Assembly (NCBI GenBank): GCA_002685335.1
Contig: NYWY01000078.1
Span: forward strand, 1 to 56,086
Reading direction: 5' to 3'
Length of the DNA: 56,086 nt
Source of the DNA: Planctomycetaceae bacterium
Lineage (GTDB): Bacteria; Planctomycetota; Phycisphaerae; Phycisphaerales; SM1A02
The notes under the pieces are model-generated. The model was not told the origin of the DNA. It searched no databases and saw only the letters and a list, made by a program, of their open reading frames with translations. The translations under genes and the position numbers were made by a program. Of the stretch, positions 42,837 to 50,289 are shown piece after piece (the stretch's first letter is position 1; the number at the start of each line of letters is the position of its first letter).

Positions 42837-43556
42837 ATGTCACCCTCCAGTTCGTTCGGTCTTGTCGTGCTCGCCATCTCCGTGTCGTTCGCGTCCGCCG
42901 ATGTGACCTGGGACGAGGCGACAGAGGGGGACATTTCAAACGATCCGGCAAACCCGACCGAAGTCGGTTCCTTCGATTCCGGAAACCTCACCGTGGTGGG
43001 ATCGGTCCGGGCCTCCAGTGGAGACACCCGGGACTACGTCACCTTCACGGTCGACAAGGGCGCGAGTCTGGTGGGGATGCGTCTGGTCTCCTATCTGGAC
43101 GGTGTCACCGGAGGGAACGGCAACACCGGGTACGTCATGATCGACGATGGAAACACGTCGGTCATTCCCTCCAACTCGACCTCCTCGCAGTTTCTCGGCG
43201 GATCGCACCTCAACCGCACTCGTTTCGCCTCGGCCTCGGTCAACATGCTCGACCGGCTCTCCCAGGGCGTCCAGGGCGGAAGCGGGTTCAGTCTTCCGTT
43301 GGGGCCCGGCGCCTACACCGTGAACGTTCAACAGACCGGTTCACAGCTCAGCGACTACGAAATTCGCTTCGAGTTCGAGACCGTGAAGACTCCCTGCCCC
43401 GCCGACTACAACGGGGACGGATTCGTGAACGGCGCCGACCTCGGGATCTTCCTCGGGGCCTGGGGCAGCGCGCCCTGCAAGTCCGATCTCACCGGAGACG
43501 GTCAGTGCACGGGAGCGGATCTTGGAGTCCTGCTTGGTTTCTGGGGCGAGTGCTGA
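42837..43556 (+). CDS. Secreted protein with C-terminal dockerin-like tag
   Basis: 239 residues. Signal peptide (1-21, ...VSFASA-DV), then a beta-sandwich region (VGSFDSGNLTVVGSV ... YVTFTVDKGASLVGMRL ... FSLPLGPGAYTVNVQQ) resembling domains that bind ligands or decorate surface proteins. Ends with two calcium-type repeats, DYNGDGFVNGADLGIFLGAW and DLTGDGQCTGADLGVLLGFW. Start ATG has GAAGGA 8 bases upstream. Same tag class as the gene near 6.0-6.9 kb but a different body. Confidence 0.78.
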   Translation: MSPSSSFGLVVLAISVSFASADVTWDEATEGDISNDPANPTEVGSFDSGNLTVVGSVRASSGDTRDYVTFTVDKGASLVGMRLVSYLDGVTGGNGNTGYVMIDDGNTSVIPSNSTSSQFLGGSHLNRTRFASASVNMLDRLSQGVQGGSGFSLPLGPGAYTVNVQQTGSQLSDYEIRFEFETVKTPCPADYNGDGFVNGADLGIFLGAWGSAPCKSDLTGDGQCTGADLGVLLGFWGEC

Positions 43557-43565
43557 GCGGGAGGC

Positions 43566-44351
43566 TCACTCGGCGGCCAGCCAGCGGGTCAGAAATTCGA
43601 CCTCGCGGTTCTTGGCTTCGTTCGTCCGTCGTCCGAATCCCAGGTGTTCGTGCGGAGCACCCGTCTCTTCGAATGCGAGCAGTTCAATTCGCTCGGGGTG
43701 ATCGGCCCGTCTTCGCAGTTCGTCGATGAACTCCGACTGCCCCTCGAAGGACACCCATTCATCGGCCCGGGAATGGACCGCCAGCACCGGAAGTTCCCGC
43801 CAGCGGTCGAGATTCCGCATGGGATCGAGGCGGTCTGCCGACTCGTGATCGAAGAACTGGCGTTGATCCTGCATCCGCCAGTGACCGCTCGTGGCCTCGA
43901 GGATCACCGCCCGGAACCGGTGCGGGCGCTGGAGTCGCACCAGGGCGGCCATTCCGCCCATCGACATGCCGCCGATCGCCATGCGATCCAGGTCGAATCC
44001 TCGAGCGCCGAGGGCGAGGGTCACGTCGTCGATCTCGGTCGCCGCCTGCTCGATGTTGTCCAGCAGGGCCTCCGCTCGCATGCTCGCCTCGAAACCTCGC
44101 TCGCCGTGGCCCGGGAGGTCGATGGCGCAACTCCCGATACCGGCGCGGGCCAGTCTGAGGTACCGGCCGGGATCGAGTTCCTTGGTGGCCGTCCGACCAT
44201 GCATCCAGAGAAGGAACGGAATTCGGGCCTGCGGGCCTCCGAGGGGCTCCGTTTCGGGCCGGACCAGCAGGCAGGGCACGTCGGGCCCGAGACGGACATG
44301 ATCCGAGATCGCCCGGAGGCTTGCAGGAAGGCTGGCATCGAGGTCCGGCAT
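43566..44351 (-). CDS. Alpha/beta hydrolase (esterase/peptidase-like)
   Basis: 261 residues. Nucleophile elbow GGMSMGG (Ser), oxyanion region PFLLWMHGRTATKE, a late Asp region (VHSRADEWVSF) and the catalytic His in APHEHLG. Cytoplasmic, no signal peptide. Layout is close to dienelactone hydrolase or prolyl-oligopeptidase-like lipases, so substrate cannot be named. Start at 44351 (MPDLDASLP) is supported by TATTCT 8 bases upstream; a longer reading adds 30 unlikely residues. Confidence 0.78.
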   Translation of the reverse strand: MPDLDASLPASLRAISDHVRLGPDVPCLLVRPETEPLGGPQARIPFLLWMHGRTATKELDPGRYLRLARAGIGSCAIDLPGHGERGFEASMRAEALLDNIEQAATEIDDVTLALGARGFDLDRMAIGGMSMGGMAALVRLQRPHRFRAVILEATSGHWRMQDQRQFFDHESADRLDPMRNLDRWRELPVLAVHSRADEWVSFEGQSEFIDELRRRADHPERIELLAFEETGAPHEHLGFGRRTNEAKNREVEFLTRWLAAE

Positions 44352-44359
44352 GGCGACGA

Positions 44360-44365
44360 AGAATA
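44360..44365 (-). promoter_or_regulatory. -10 element (TATTCT) for the hydrolase gene
   Basis: Minus strand TATTCT, 8 bases before the ATG at 44351. Leader predicted at 0-2 nt. Confidence 0.45.
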
Positions 44366-44404
44366 GTCGAGGACCCGGGGCGGATACGACACTCTCCGAA
44401 AAAA

Positions 44405-44423
44405 CCGCGCCCCGGAAGCGCGG
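44405..44423. other. Stem-loop between divergent promoters
   Basis: CCGCGC/GCGCGG (44405-44410, 44418-44423) with a 7-base loop, midway between the hydrolase -10 and the rsmD -10. It may be an operator or a chance GC dyad. Confidence 0.3.
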
Positions 44424-44431
44424 TTCGCGGG

Positions 44432-44437
44432 GATACT
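44432..44437 (+). promoter_or_regulatory. Possible -10 (GATACT) for rsmD
   Basis: GATACT, 6 bases, then ATG at 44444. Same spacing as the TANNNT group, with G in first position. Confidence 0.4.
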
Positions 44438-44443
44438 GCACGC

Positions 44444-45037
44444 ATGATCAAGATTCTTGGTGGTGAATTCCGTTCTCGCATTCTCGAGAGTCCTCCCGAC
44501 GCGGAGACCACTCGGCCGATCACCGCGCGGGTCAAGGAGTCGGTGTTCAATCTCCTTCGCGGCTGGTTCGACGACGCGATCGTCCTCGATCTCTTCGCGG
44601 GGGTCGGCACCATCGGACTGGAAGCGGTGAGTCGGGGAGCCGGGGAGGTGGTCATGGTCGAGCAGGATCGCCGGACCGCCGCCATTCTCCGTTTCAACGT
44701 GGAGGAACTGGATTGCCGCGAGCGGGCGACGGTGGTCGAAGCCGACGCCCTCGGTCCGGCGGCCCTCGCCCAGGCCCCGCGAGACTGCGACGTGGTCTTC
44801 CTCGATCCGCCCTACATGCTCTGGCGGGAGGAGACGATTCGGCGCCGGGTCGTCGACCTGATGGTTCGCTGCCGGGGCGTCATGAAGCCCAAGTCGTTCC
44901 TGGTGCTCCGAGTTCCCGAGGATTTCGAGGAGGGAGCGGGGGAGATCGAGGGATTCGTGGGTCCCGAGACGCATCAGTACGCGGAGGACATGTTCGTTCA
45001 TCTCTACATGCCGAAGACCGACGAGGATTCCGAATGA
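44444..45037 (+). CDS. rsmD: RsmD, 16S rRNA guanine-N2 methyltransferase
   Basis: 197 residues. Methylates G966 (E. coli numbering) of 16S rRNA using SAM. Motifs: KILGGEFRSRIL, RPITARVKESVFNLL, SAM loop LDLFAGVGTIGLEAVSRG, and the base-flipping motif VVFLDPPY. Normal length and intact. Its stop overlaps the start of the next gene (ATGA), coupling it to an unrelated exported protein. Confidence 0.9.
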   Translation: MIKILGGEFRSRILESPPDAETTRPITARVKESVFNLLRGWFDDAIVLDLFAGVGTIGLEAVSRGAGEVVMVEQDRRTAAILRFNVEELDCRERATVVEADALGPAALAQAPRDCDVVFLDPPYMLWREETIRRRVVDLMVRCRGVMKPKSFLVLRVPEDFEEGAGEIEGFVGPETHQYAEDMFVHLYMPKTDEDSE

Positions 45038-46437
45038 AACTCGATTCCATCATCACCATGTCCTGGTGCCTGACGTCGATCCTCTGCCTGTCGGTGGGCT
45101 CTGTGAGGGCCTCGTCCGGAACGACCTTCATCGCCCCACCGGCTGATCCACCGTCGGCCCCGGTGATCGAAGACGCGACTGCGGCTTCGGAGATCGACGT
45201 GGAATCGGCCGAGGTTCCGGAGATCGAGGTTCCGGAGATCGAGGCCCCGCCGATCGATCCCGAAGCGGTCGACGCCGCGATCGCCGGTGGGATTCGACTG
45301 CTGCTGGAGCGACAGGAGGGAGCCGACCAGGCGGAATGGCCGTACCAGGGGGTCTATCGGGTGGCACCGAGGCCGGATGATCCCGAGGCATTGATCGAGG
45401 GCCGCGGTCGTCGTCGAACGGTGATCCCGATCGGATACCGCGTCGGTGGAACGTCGATCGCCGGGCGAGCGCTGCTTCGTGGTTTGGAGATCGGTGAACA
45501 CCCCGATCGACAAGCGGCGGTGGAGCGGGCGCGACGGTTCGTGATCGACGCCACCGGCCATCCACTCATGAACCCTGACTTCGGCGGAGGCTACGACGTC
45601 CGCGGGTGGGGGTACGTCTACGGACTGGGTTTTCTTCTGGATCTGCGGGCGCGAGGGCTGGTGTCCGAGGAGGCGATGCAGGCCACGGATGATGGGATCC
45701 GATTCTACGTGGAAGCCCTCGGATCGATCGAGATCCCCGAGGTCGGAGGGTGGAACTACGCCCGACGGGGCCCGTTGGACCGAGTGGACTCGACCAGTCC
45801 CTTCATGACGCCGCCGGGCGTGCAGGCGCTTCGAGAAGCCGCTCGCCAGGGCTTTGAAATTCCGGACGGGATCATCCAGCGGGCGATGGCCGGCATCGAG
45901 TTCACCCGAGGCGATGACGGTCATGTCGCCTACGCAGCACGTCGACCGACGCGGGAACCGGCGACTCAGATCCCCGGGGCCATCGGTCGCATGCTGGCGG
46001 TCTCGACCGTTCGATCGGAAATGGGATTGGCGGACGACGCGGAAGTCCGGCGGGCCTGTGCCGCCTTTCTCGTTCATTGGGGCGAACTGCTGAAACGCAA
46101 GGGGCGGTCCGGAACGCATCAGGCGCCGTACGGCGTGGCGCCGTACTACTTCATGTACGCCCATGGCTACGCGGCCGAGGCCATCGAACGACTCCCCGAA
46201 GTGGAACGCGGGCTCTGGCGTGATCGGCTGGCGCGGCTCCTGATGTCGGTGCATGATGGGGAGAAGGCGGGATGGAACGACCGGGTGTTCGACCGTTCCG
46301 CCGCCTACGGAACTTCGATCGCGGTCCTGGCCCTCACCCAGTCGGAGGAATCTTCTCGCGTCCACGCGGTGACGCCGCCGCCGAAGCCTCCGCTGGACAC
46401 CGAGGAATCGCGGGTGACACCCACCGAATCCCCCTGA
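45034..46437 (+). CDS. Exported alpha/alpha-toroid (prenyltransferase/squalene-oxidase-like) repeat protein
   Basis: 467 residues. Signal peptide (1-26) and an acidic linker with a short repeat (EVPEIEVPEIEAPPID). Then paired helices of toroid type: AAIAGGIRLLLERQEG, GTSIAGRALLRGLE, GWGYVYGLGFLLDLRARG, GWNYARRGPLDRVDSTSPFM and YYFMYAHGYAAEAIE. It resembles the terpene-cyclase/prenyltransferase repeat fold in exported planctomycete proteins, where no cyclase activity is known. I see no DxDD motif. Coupled to rsmD by ATGA. Function unknown. Confidence 0.65.
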   Translation: MKLDSIITMSWCLTSILCLSVGSVRASSGTTFIAPPADPPSAPVIEDATAASEIDVESAEVPEIEVPEIEAPPIDPEAVDAAIAGGIRLLLERQEGADQAEWPYQGVYRVAPRPDDPEALIEGRGRRRTVIPIGYRVGGTSIAGRALLRGLEIGEHPDRQAAVERARRFVIDATGHPLMNPDFGGGYDVRGWGYVYGLGFLLDLRARGLVSEEAMQATDDGIRFYVEALGSIEIPEVGGWNYARRGPLDRVDSTSPFMTPPGVQALREAARQGFEIPDGIIQRAMAGIEFTRGDDGHVAYAARRPTREPATQIPGAIGRMLAVSTVRSEMGLADDAEVRRACAAFLVHWGELLKRKGRSGTHQAPYGVAPYYFMYAHGYAAEAIERLPEVERGLWRDRLARLLMSVHDGEKAGWNDRVFDRSAAYGTSIAVLALTQSEESSRVHAVTPPPKPPLDTEESRVTPTESP

Positions 46438-46649
46438 ACGGGGTGTCCGCCCCATCCGGTTATCACGCTCGTCCGCAGGAGTTTCGGCCGCGTGCCCGAC
46501 GATTCGTGACGGTGCTTCACTCGCGGGGGACGGACGCCGAAGAGAAGATCGACGCGCCGGACTCGGCGGGTCGTCGAGGTCCGGGTTCCGGCCCTCGACT
46601 TCAAGACGCATTCGATCCGGGGGGATCGTCATCAGGGGCGGGGGTCATC

Positions 46650-47120
46650 ATGAACGTGGACGATGTCATGAGTTTCATCATCTCGACGAAGGCGGTGCTC
46701 GAGGCCGAGCTTCGTCTCGACGTCACGGCGGGACGGCCGACGGCGGAGGGTGACGAGTCCGCCGGTGATTTTTCGGGGATCATCGAGTTCGAAGGCGAGA
46801 TCGCGGGCACGATGGTGCTGGTGTTCCCGGCCTCGACCGGGCACGCGATCCTCGGACGGATGGAGGCTCCACGGCCCGAATTCCAGGAACCCGAGGTCGC
46901 CGAAGTGCTGGGGTCGCTGCTCGCCGCGATCAGGACCGAGGTCGAGTCACGACTCGCCGCCCGTGATGTCCGCGTCGCGCGTCCGTCGATGGTGCTGGGG
47001 CACGGCCATCGATTTCGTCCGGTGAAGGGTTCTGCGTGCGTTTCCATTCCCGTGCACTGTGATCTTGGTCGCGTGCGTCTGGAGCTGGCGTTCGAACCGG
47101 CGGCCGTTCCGGCGTGCTGA
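46650..47120 (+). CDS. CheX-like protein, probably non-catalytic
   Basis: 156 residues matching the CheC/CheX/FliY-type fold: MNVDDVMSFIISTKAVLEAEL, then FSGIIEFEGEIAGTMVLVFPA, then the helix EVAEVLGSLLAAI, then GHGHRFRP. CheX dephosphorylates CheY with an E-x2-N motif on that helix; here the Asn position appears to be Gly (E-V-L-G), so phosphatase activity is doubtful. No other chemotaxis gene is in the window. The start is ATG 46650; a longer in-frame reading is Arg/Pro-rich and unlikely. Confidence 0.65.
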   Translation: MNVDDVMSFIISTKAVLEAELRLDVTAGRPTAEGDESAGDFSGIIEFEGEIAGTMVLVFPASTGHAILGRMEAPRPEFQEPEVAEVLGSLLAAIRTEVESRLAARDVRVARPSMVLGHGHRFRPVKGSACVSIPVHCDLGRVRLELAFEPAAVPAC

Positions 47121-47319
47121 ATCGATCCGTTTCCCGTCTGCTTCCCGATTCACGGTCCAGACGTCGATGCCGCGGCGGATACCGGTCGACGGGGAGATGG
47201 CCGGATTGGACGGCGTCGACCCCGTCGGAGTGACGCCGTGCACGCGGGAGACTCCTTTTCCAAGGATGAGAAGACGCGCCTGCAGGTCGCCCGATCGGGC
47301 GATGCTCGATCCGGGACCA

Positions 47320-47325
47320 TAGAAT
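47320..47325 (+). promoter_or_regulatory. -10 element (TAGAAT), leaderless promoter for ispD
   Basis: TAGAAT, 6 bases, then ATG at 47332. No Shine-Dalgarno. Confidence 0.55.
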
Positions 47326-47331
47326 TCGGGC

Positions 47332-48168
47332 ATGCGAGTCGCCGTCATCATTCCCGCCGCGGGCGTCGGTCATCGATTCGGTGCCGGCGACAAGCTCGCG
47401 GCCGACTTCGGGGGCCGACCGGTCCTTCTCCGCTCGATCGAGCCGTTCACCAAGCGGGATGAGGTCGACGCGATCCTCGTCGGGGGGCCTCCGGATGATC
47501 TGGAGGCCTTTCGAGATCGCTATGCGGCACCATTGGGATTCCTCGGTGCCAGGGTGATCGAGGGAGGACGGCGTGAACGGTGGGAGACCGTGCTGCGAGC
47601 CCTGGAAGCGGTCCCCGAGAGATGCACGCATGTCGCGATTCACGACGGTGCCCGGCCGCTGGTGGACGACGACCTGGTGGGACGGGTGTTCGAAGCGGGC
47701 CGCGCGAACCCGGCGGTGATTCCCGGGATTCCGGTTCGTGACACGCTGAAGCGATGCGGGGATGAGCAGTTCGAGGCCGCGGAACGTGATGCGAGCGTCG
47801 AGGCCATCCTCGGTCTCGAAGATCCGGCAGGGGCGGACATTCTCGGCGAGTTCTCGGAGGGGGCAGGCGCGCCCGGACCCCGGATCGGCGGACGACGGGT
47901 TGAATCGACGGTCGAGCGTCAGGGACTCTGGAGAGTCCAGACGCCGCAGCTCTTCGAGATCGGGCTGCTTCGTCGGGCCTACTCGGCCGGTGATCTCGAT
48001 GGTGCGACCGACGATGCGATGCTGGTGGAACGAATCGGGGGCACGGTCACCATGGTCGAGGGAAGTGAACGGAACGTGAAGATCACGACCCAGGACGACC
48101 TGGAGATCGGTCGGGCGATCGCCGGGGTTCGAGGAGACTCGGATCGGCCATCGCACAAGCGTTTCTAG
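47332..48168 (+). CDS. ispD: IspD, 2-C-methyl-D-erythritol 4-phosphate cytidylyltransferase
   Basis: 278 residues. Third step of the MEP isoprenoid pathway, in line with menaquinone synthesis. Motifs: IIPAAGVGHRFGAGDK (CTP loop), VAIHDGARPLV, VIPGIPVRDTLKR and LWRVQTPQLFE, with NVKITTQDDL at the end. Usual length is about 230; the extra residues form an acidic insert of about 45 between DTLKR and the RQGLW strand. ispF often adjoins ispD but is not here. The start is fixed by the -10 box. Confidence 0.9.
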   Translation: MRVAVIIPAAGVGHRFGAGDKLAADFGGRPVLLRSIEPFTKRDEVDAILVGGPPDDLEAFRDRYAAPLGFLGARVIEGGRRERWETVLRALEAVPERCTHVAIHDGARPLVDDDLVGRVFEAGRANPAVIPGIPVRDTLKRCGDEQFEAAERDASVEAILGLEDPAGADILGEFSEGAGAPGPRIGGRRVESTVERQGLWRVQTPQLFEIGLLRRAYSAGDLDGATDDAMLVERIGGTVTMVEGSERNVKITTQDDLEIGRAIAGVRGDSDRPSHKRF

Positions 48169-48303
48169 GACTTGGAATCGATGGGGGGGATCCTCGCGAC
48201 GCGTTCGCGACTCCCGAGCGGTCATGCCTCGGATTTCATGGTCGTCGCGGGGGACGTCGGTTGACGGTGGGCGATTCACGCCTTGTTTTGCGGGCGGATC
48301 AGG

Positions 48304-48332
48304 TTGCCAACCCGCCCCGGGGGGGCTAGTGT
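48304..48332 (+). promoter_or_regulatory. Sigma70 promoter of the iron operon
   Basis: TTGCCA (48304-48309), 17-base spacer, TAGTGT (48327-48332). The predicted start is near 48339, just before the Fur-like dyad. Confidence 0.65.
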
Positions 48333-48341
48333 GAGGGGCTT

Positions 48342-48360
48342 GTTGAGAATGAGTCTCAAC
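48342..48360. promoter_or_regulatory. Fur-box-like operator
   Basis: Perfect dyad GTTGAGA-ATGAG-TCTCAAC (48342-48348, 48354-48360). The core TGAGAATGAGTCTCA closely matches the 7-1-7 Fur consensus. Placed at the transcription start of an iron transporter operon, it would block initiation when iron is plentiful. Inference from position and match. Confidence 0.7.
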
Positions 48361-48380
48361 CGAAGCCTCGGAGCCCGACC

Positions 48381-49394
48381 ATGATTCGCCTTCTCGTTTT
48401 CGTCCTCGCCCTTGCCGCCTCCTCCGCCTCTCCGGCGATGGCCGAGGGTGAAGTCAACGTTTACTCCGCCCGTCACTACGACACCGACGATGCATTGCTC
48501 CGGCGTTTCACCGAAGAGACCGGGATCAAGGTGAACATCATCGAAGGGAAGTCGGACACGCTTCTGGCCAGGATCGGTCAGGAAGGTGATCTGAGCCCGG
48601 CCGACGTCTTCATCACCGTCGATGCGGGGCGGCTCCGCCAGGCCGAGGAGAACGGCATCTTCCAGCCCACGCGGTCCAAGCAGCTCGAAGCGCAGATTCC
48701 GGCCTCGCTTCGCCATCCCGACGGCCTGTGGTTCGGTCTGACCAAGCGGGCTCGCGTCCTGGTCGTGAGCAAGGATCGACTTCCCGAACTCACGACGCTG
48801 AACTACGAGGACCTCGCCTCCCCGGAATGGAAGGGGAGGGTGTTGATTCGCAGTTCATCCAACATCTACAACCAGTCTCTGGTGGCTTCGATCATCGAGG
48901 CGGCGGGGCCGGAGAAGGCCGAAGCGTGGTGTCGAGGCATCGTGGGCAATCTCGCCCGGGCGCCGCAGGGTGGCGATCGTGACCAGATCCGCGGGGTCGC
49001 GGCGGGTGAAGGCGACGTGGCGGTGGTGAACCACTACTACCTCGCCCGAATGATCGAGGGCAACGAGGCCGACCGTGAGGCGGCCTCGAAGGTCCGGGTG
49101 GTGTTCCCCAATCAGAGTGATCGGGGCACCCACGTGAACATCTCCGGAGCCGGGGTCGTCAAGAGCGCGCCGAACCGCGAGAACGCGGTCCGATTCATCG
49201 AGTTCCTCGCGGGGAACGAAGCCCAGGCGAAGTTCGCGAGCGGGAACCAGGAATACCCCGTGGTCGAAGGGCTCGAGATCACTCCGGTGCTGGAGAACTT
49301 CGGCCCCTACACTTCAGATCAACTCAACGCCGCGAAGCTTGGTTCCAACAACAAGACCGCGGTTCGAATCATGGATCGTGCCGGCTGGCGTTGA
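48381..49394 (+). CDS. Iron(III) ABC transporter substrate-binding protein
   Basis: 337 residues. Signal peptide (1-21, ...SPAMA-EG) and a FutA/FbpA/AfuA-type binding fold. Motifs: VNVYSARHYDTDDALL, PADVFITVDAGRL, LWFGLTKRARVLVVS and the ligand tyrosines in VVNHYYLAR. It binds ferric iron in the periplasm and delivers it to the permease two genes on. First gene of the operon behind the promoter and Fur-like box, with a leader of about 40 nt. Named by family; the exact ortholog (FutA1, FbpA, IdiA) is not certain. Confidence 0.88.
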   Translation: MIRLLVFVLALAASSASPAMAEGEVNVYSARHYDTDDALLRRFTEETGIKVNIIEGKSDTLLARIGQEGDLSPADVFITVDAGRLRQAEENGIFQPTRSKQLEAQIPASLRHPDGLWFGLTKRARVLVVSKDRLPELTTLNYEDLASPEWKGRVLIRSSSNIYNQSLVASIIEAAGPEKAEAWCRGIVGNLARAPQGGDRDQIRGVAAGEGDVAVVNHYYLARMIEGNEADREAASKVRVVFPNQSDRGTHVNISGAGVVKSAPNRENAVRFIEFLAGNEAQAKFASGNQEYPVVEGLEITPVLENFGPYTSDQLNAAKLGSNNKTAVRIMDRAGWR

Positions 49395-49419
49395 GCCACC
49401 GAAACAGGAGTTTCTAGAC

Positions 49420-50289
49420 ATGGATCGACGTACTATGCTCGTAGCCTCGGTCGCCGGAGGCGCCGGCCTGAGCCTTCTTTCCGGGTCAGTTTCGGCGAAA
49501 CCCCGCCGAGCAAGAACCGATGATTCACCGGAATCCAAGGCCGCGGTCGCCGGCGGAGTCGCGTACTTTTCGAGCCGGTGCGACGCCCAGTTGGCGCTCT
49601 GTCAGGCACTCGAGAACGCGATCAAGTCGGGCGATCTCGCCGCGTCCCGTCACGCCTATGTCGAATCCCGACCTCCCTACGAGGAGATCGAGACCCTCGC
49701 CTACGCGTTCGAAGACACCGACCGGGACATCGATGCTCGTCCCTACGCCTTCGAAGCGGGTGAGACCTCCGAGGACTTCCGCGGGTTCCATCGCATCGAA
49801 GTACTTCTCTTCGGTCACGACGACGTCGAAGCCGCACTCCCGTACGCCCAGGAGCTGACCCGGAGCGTGCAGACGCTCAAGGGACAGTTGTCCGAACTCG
49901 ACCGCTTCGACGCTGCCGGGCAGTTCGGTGGAATGCTCGCCCTGAGCAACGAAGTGGCGGCGAAGAAGATCTCGAGTGAGGAGGAGGCCTGGTCCGACCA
50001 GTCACTGCTCATCTTCAAGCACAACTGGATCGGGGCGTTGAGTCAGTTCAAGCCTTTCGCGCCGATGGTCGCCCGGACGAATCGTTCCGCGGTCGATCAG
50101 GTGATCGCGGCTCATCAAGCGGCTCAGGACACCCTGAAGCCGTACTTCCGTGAAGGCGTGGTGGCGGCGACCCCCTACACCCGTGTTTCGATGGCCGAGC
50201 GTCGGAAGATGGCCGACGCCAGCAATCGATTCCGTGACTCCCTTTCCAATGCGGGAGTCGCGATCGGTCTGGACGTGGAGATTCAATGA
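49420..50289 (+). CDS. Imelysin (M75)/EfeO-like periplasmic iron protein
   Basis: 289 residues. The N-terminus DRRTMLVASVAGGAG looks like a Tat signal. The body has the imelysin core: AYAFEDTDRDIDARPYAF, the GxHxxE motif in FRGFHRIEVLLFG, LALSNEVAAKKIS and WSDQSLLIFKHNWIGA. Imelysin/EfeO domains bind iron or haem in iron uptake. AGGAG sits 9 bases before ATG 49420. It follows the binding-protein gene by 25 bases and overlaps the permease start (ATGA), placing it inside a ferric ABC operon, where EfeO is normally paired with an EfeU permease. Confidence 0.82.
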   Translation: MDRRTMLVASVAGGAGLSLLSGSVSAKPRRARTDDSPESKAAVAGGVAYFSSRCDAQLALCQALENAIKSGDLAASRHAYVESRPPYEEIETLAYAFEDTDRDIDARPYAFEAGETSEDFRGFHRIEVLLFGHDDVEAALPYAQELTRSVQTLKGQLSELDRFDAAGQFGGMLALSNEVAAKKISSEEEAWSDQSLLIFKHNWIGALSQFKPFAPMVARTNRSAVDQVIAAHQAAQDTLKPYFREGVVAATPYTRVSMAERRKMADASNRFRDSLSNAGVAIGLDVEIQ

